Both the position numbers and the translations under genes were made by a program. DNA of 64,000 bases from Rhynochetos jubatus (Eukaryota; Chordata; Aves; Eurypygiformes; Rhynochetidae), in the NCBI GenBank assembly GCA_027574665.1, contig CM050662.1, positions 3,440,501-3,504,500 of the forward strand, written 5' to 3'. The notes beneath the pieces were generated by a model. That model was not told the origin of the DNA. It did not search any database and saw only the letters and a list, made by a program, of their open reading frames with translations. Shown one piece after another: positions 61,865-64,000 of the stretch; position 1 is the first letter of the stretch; every line of letters begins with the position of its first letter.

Positions 61865-62060
61865 GCTCATCTTCTCCAGAGGCACAAGAAAGCTTTCACA
61901 CAGTGCCATGTCGAGTGCTATGCTGAAATTCAGGTAGATGAAATCTATTGCATTTCCCTTCTATTAAAAAAAAAAAAAAAAAAAAAAAATCAGTCATCTT
62001 CCCAAAAAGAGACTGCAGGTTTATCTCACTTGATCTTCTTTTGATAAAGCCACATTACAT
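61865..62060 (-). mobile_element. Ancient CR1/L3-type LINE remnant (reverse transcriptase motif A region), split by an A/T homopolymer
   Basis: On the minus strand, going down from about 62060, the sequence fits a HGF.KGRS-type lead-in (GTGGCTTTATCAAAAGAAGA) and then NLQSLFGKMTD. A run of 24 T interrupts it. It resumes with GGAAATGCAATAGATTTCAT, coding IDFIYLNFSIALD where the family has VDVIYLDFSKAFD. The first aspartate of this polymerase motif is an asparagine, and the homopolymer breaks the frame, so the copy is dead. The homopolymer sits where related elements have a short T-rich stretch, suggesting local expansion after insertion. The remnant is much diverged at its 3' side. Confidence 0.75.
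61966..61989 (+). repeat. Pure run of 24 A inside the minus-strand LINE remnant
   Basis: Twenty-four consecutive A lie in the middle of the reverse transcriptase remnant, between the blocks corresponding to KMTD and GNAIDFIYL on the minus strand. It is therefore not a retrotransposon tail. It most likely grew by slippage from a short T-rich stretch of the LINE. Confidence 0.93.
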
Positions 62061-62720
62061 TTTATTCCATTTCATATTTACATTCATGTACCTTCCTTTC
62101 CTTTCTGCTACTGTTTCCTCTGTCCTAAACTCTACGTATTATTTTAGGTCAGCACAAAGGCTAGCAGGACTTTGGGGTTAATTTTTTCTTCTTCCTTAGC
62201 AGGGAGGCATTTGTTCTTCAGCCAGATGTCACTAATTAGATTATAACAGATTTATTCAAAATACTTCCCCCCTCATCCACACACCTGTGACCCCATTCTC
62301 CCCATTGCTGTTCCTCTGCTGTGCTTCTGTGTCCCTGCACTGACTGTGAAGGGAAAACTCAAACATCCTCAGGACTTCCAGTCCGCTGTAACTAACTTTA
62401 AAAGCCATCTACCAGGGTCTGTCTTTCCATTGCTTGTTATGACGTTCCTGCCTGCTGGCTTGTCTGCTGATCCAGGCGAGGTGCTGCTCCCTCTCTGTGT
62501 GGCACGGAAGAGATTGTTGCCACATTTCCTAACTGCCACCGTGAGCTGGACTCTGATTTGGAAGAGATTTTCTTCCTTGCTCCTGCAGGGAAATTAATTT
62601 CTCTTAAATGTGCTGATGTTGGGATAATTTGCCCGTGGACCCGGCAGATTTGCAGTCAGCAGGCTGCCCTGGTCAGTGCCAGAGAGCAGAGTGTCACGCC
62701 AAATGATGTCTAACATCTGA
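62061..62720. other. Noncoding stretch, no gene recognised
   Basis: No gene is recognised. Sequence directly after the LINE remnant (62061-62240) is AT- and pyrimidine-rich, and the rest is of mixed composition with a short frame of 83 codons that lacks any domain. Confidence 0.4.
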
Positions 62721-63482
62721 ATGACGGGGTTTGGTCTTGGAAAGGCACCCAGTTCTATCAATCCTTCACAAATCCCTCCAGAGACAGGCCATGGGAGAGG
62801 CAGGGACTGGGCAGCAGACCCCCACCACACCCACCCTGGCAGCGGGGAGAATGGCAAGCAGGAGCCCTCCTCTCTGCCAAGCAGCTTTGGTCCCAGTGTG
62901 CTCGCCCCCCTCCCCAGCAAAAGGCTTTTTGCTCTTCAGCCAGTTTCTAACACATCTCCCATGAACCAGCTGTGGTGGCAGCCCATACACAGCTCCCGCA
63001 GACCGCTGGCTTTGCGAGATGGGCTTGGACATCACAGTTCGGAGAGAGAAAGCTGCACTGACACTGGGTGGGATGAAGTCCCTGGAGAGACTGGCCAAGT
63101 GGCTGTCAGTAACAGCTCTATTCCTGCCAAAGCAAACCAGCATTTAGAGGGCCTCTGGAAAAAGCAAATGACTCTCACACAGGAAGCCAGCTCAGCAAAG
63201 CCCTTGATGATGCCAGTTTTGGACTCTGCGAAGTGCCTCTGTCTCTACAGATTTCCACACATCCAGATGTTTTTTGTGGTTAGCATCATCACATCTGATA
63301 GAGGCTGTTTCCAGCATCTCTGGAAGGTAACTCTCTCAGGCATATGGGAACTGCAATCTTCCCAGCCAGCTACTTCATCCAAGGAAAAACCAGCCCCAGT
63401 GGAGACCCAGCCAAGACCACCTATTCCTTCACCTAGAAACACCACCATAGCAAAAGCTGAGAAACAGAGGTGTTCAGAGTAA
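62721..63482 (+). other. Longest open frame in the window (253 codons), unrecognised
   Basis: The frame starts at an ATG in a poor initiation context and runs 253 codons to a stop. The predicted product is rich in Ser, Pro and Gln. It has no signal peptide, membrane segment or coiled coil obvious by eye and no domain that I recognise. A 125-codon frame lies on the opposite strand. At this composition one frame of this length in 64 kb is somewhat longer than expected by chance but not decisive. I do not call it a gene. It could be a chance frame, an unspliced part of a noncoding RNA, or a young lineage-specific gene. Confidence 0.15.
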
Positions 63483-64000
63483 ATATAACTGGATTACAAA
63501 TTACTCTCCAATTTTCTAGTACCTTCACCACTCTGCTTTTGCTCAAACGGAGCCTATCTGGGAAACTGAAGATTTACCTAAATATCATCTCCCCTAGCTT
63601 GGCAGCATGGAGACATGTCAAGACACAGTGCTGTTCATGTTTGCATTTGGGTTGCCCTTAACTTCTGATCACAGCCATAACTTCCAGCTAGTCCGAGGAG
63701 AAGTGTTTGTTATGCGATCTTCAGTTAAGAGATGTTAATTGGCAGGTTGTTCCCTGGTACCCTGACACACAGACTCAGCAGGATGTACGGAAGGTGCAGA
63801 GAGTTTCAGGGTGAAGTGGAAAGCAGTGGGAGAGGACCATCCCTCCAGAGGGTGACTCCTATGGAGAAGGGTCATACCGAAGGCAGAGAAAGCTACAGGT
63901 ATGTGGGAAGAGAGCACATCCCACTGTGACCAACTGAAGGGATGCTGACAGAGAAGTCCCAGCCACAGCTACCAACAGCCATCTGAAATAAAGATCAGAG
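63483..64000. other. Noncoding stretch, no gene recognised
   Basis: I see no gene, RNA or repeat. The last 270 bases are purine-rich on the plus strand. Short chance frames on both strands carry no domain. Confidence 0.4.

Noticed and set aside
1..64000. Endogenous retrovirus, SINE, satellite, CRISPR or bacterial operon structures
   Set aside because: No long terminal repeats, primer-binding site, tRNA-like head, tandem array, regularly spaced repeats or ribosome-binding-site-led gene series was seen.

Overview
The window looks like bird nuclear DNA. The clearest marker is a recent-looking CR1 retrotransposon 3' end at about 31.6-31.9 kb. It carries the usual avian CR1 sequence and ends in the CR1 tail motif ATTCTATGAT. 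Recognisable transposable elements cover only a few percent of the 64 kb, and base composition alternates between GC-richer and AT-rich blocks, which also fits a bird. I see no bacterial, plasmid, phage or CRISPR organisation.

I found no protein-coding gene, rRNA or tRNA that I can support. The open frames are short, overlap on both strands and show no recognisable domain; the longest is 253 codons at 62721-63482. I read the window as intergenic or deep-intronic sequence. It could still contain isolated exons or long noncoding RNA exons that cannot be proved by eye.

Layout. 0-8 kb: an old CR1/L3-type reverse transcriptase remnant (2.4-2.8 kb), a CpG-rich patch (4.0-4.4 kb), a G-rich purine tract and AT-rich sequence that may be conserved. 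8-21 kb: another old CR1/L3 remnant (8.3-8.6 kb), a pure run of 24 C (12.1 kb), an AT-rich block (15.7-16.2 kb) and a second CpG-rich patch (16.8-17.2 kb). 21-31 kb: a palindromic, MITE-like repeat (21.1-21.2 kb) followed by AT-rich blocks. 31-34 kb: the younger CR1 and an older CR1, both plus strand. 34-46 kb: unremarkable sequence with AT-rich candidate conserved blocks near 37 and 40 kb. 45.9-47.4 kb: the longest element, a 1.4-kb ancient CR1/L3 copy preserving the order of the reverse transcriptase core and the 3' end. 49.7-57.6 kb: the strongest concentration of homeodomain- and POU-like AT-rich blocks, with two minus-strand CR1 pieces at 54.7-55.3 kb. 61-62 kb: two long A runs, one of them inside a minus-strand ancient LINE remnant.

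My interpretation is a transposon-poor regulatory landscape or gene desert, with candidate distal enhancers separated by ordinary sequence and dead LINE fragments. The enhancer calls rest only on sequence texture (AT-rich, dense TAAT and octamer-like words, few repeats). They need cross-species alignment to be accepted. I did not find evidence for a new molecular system.
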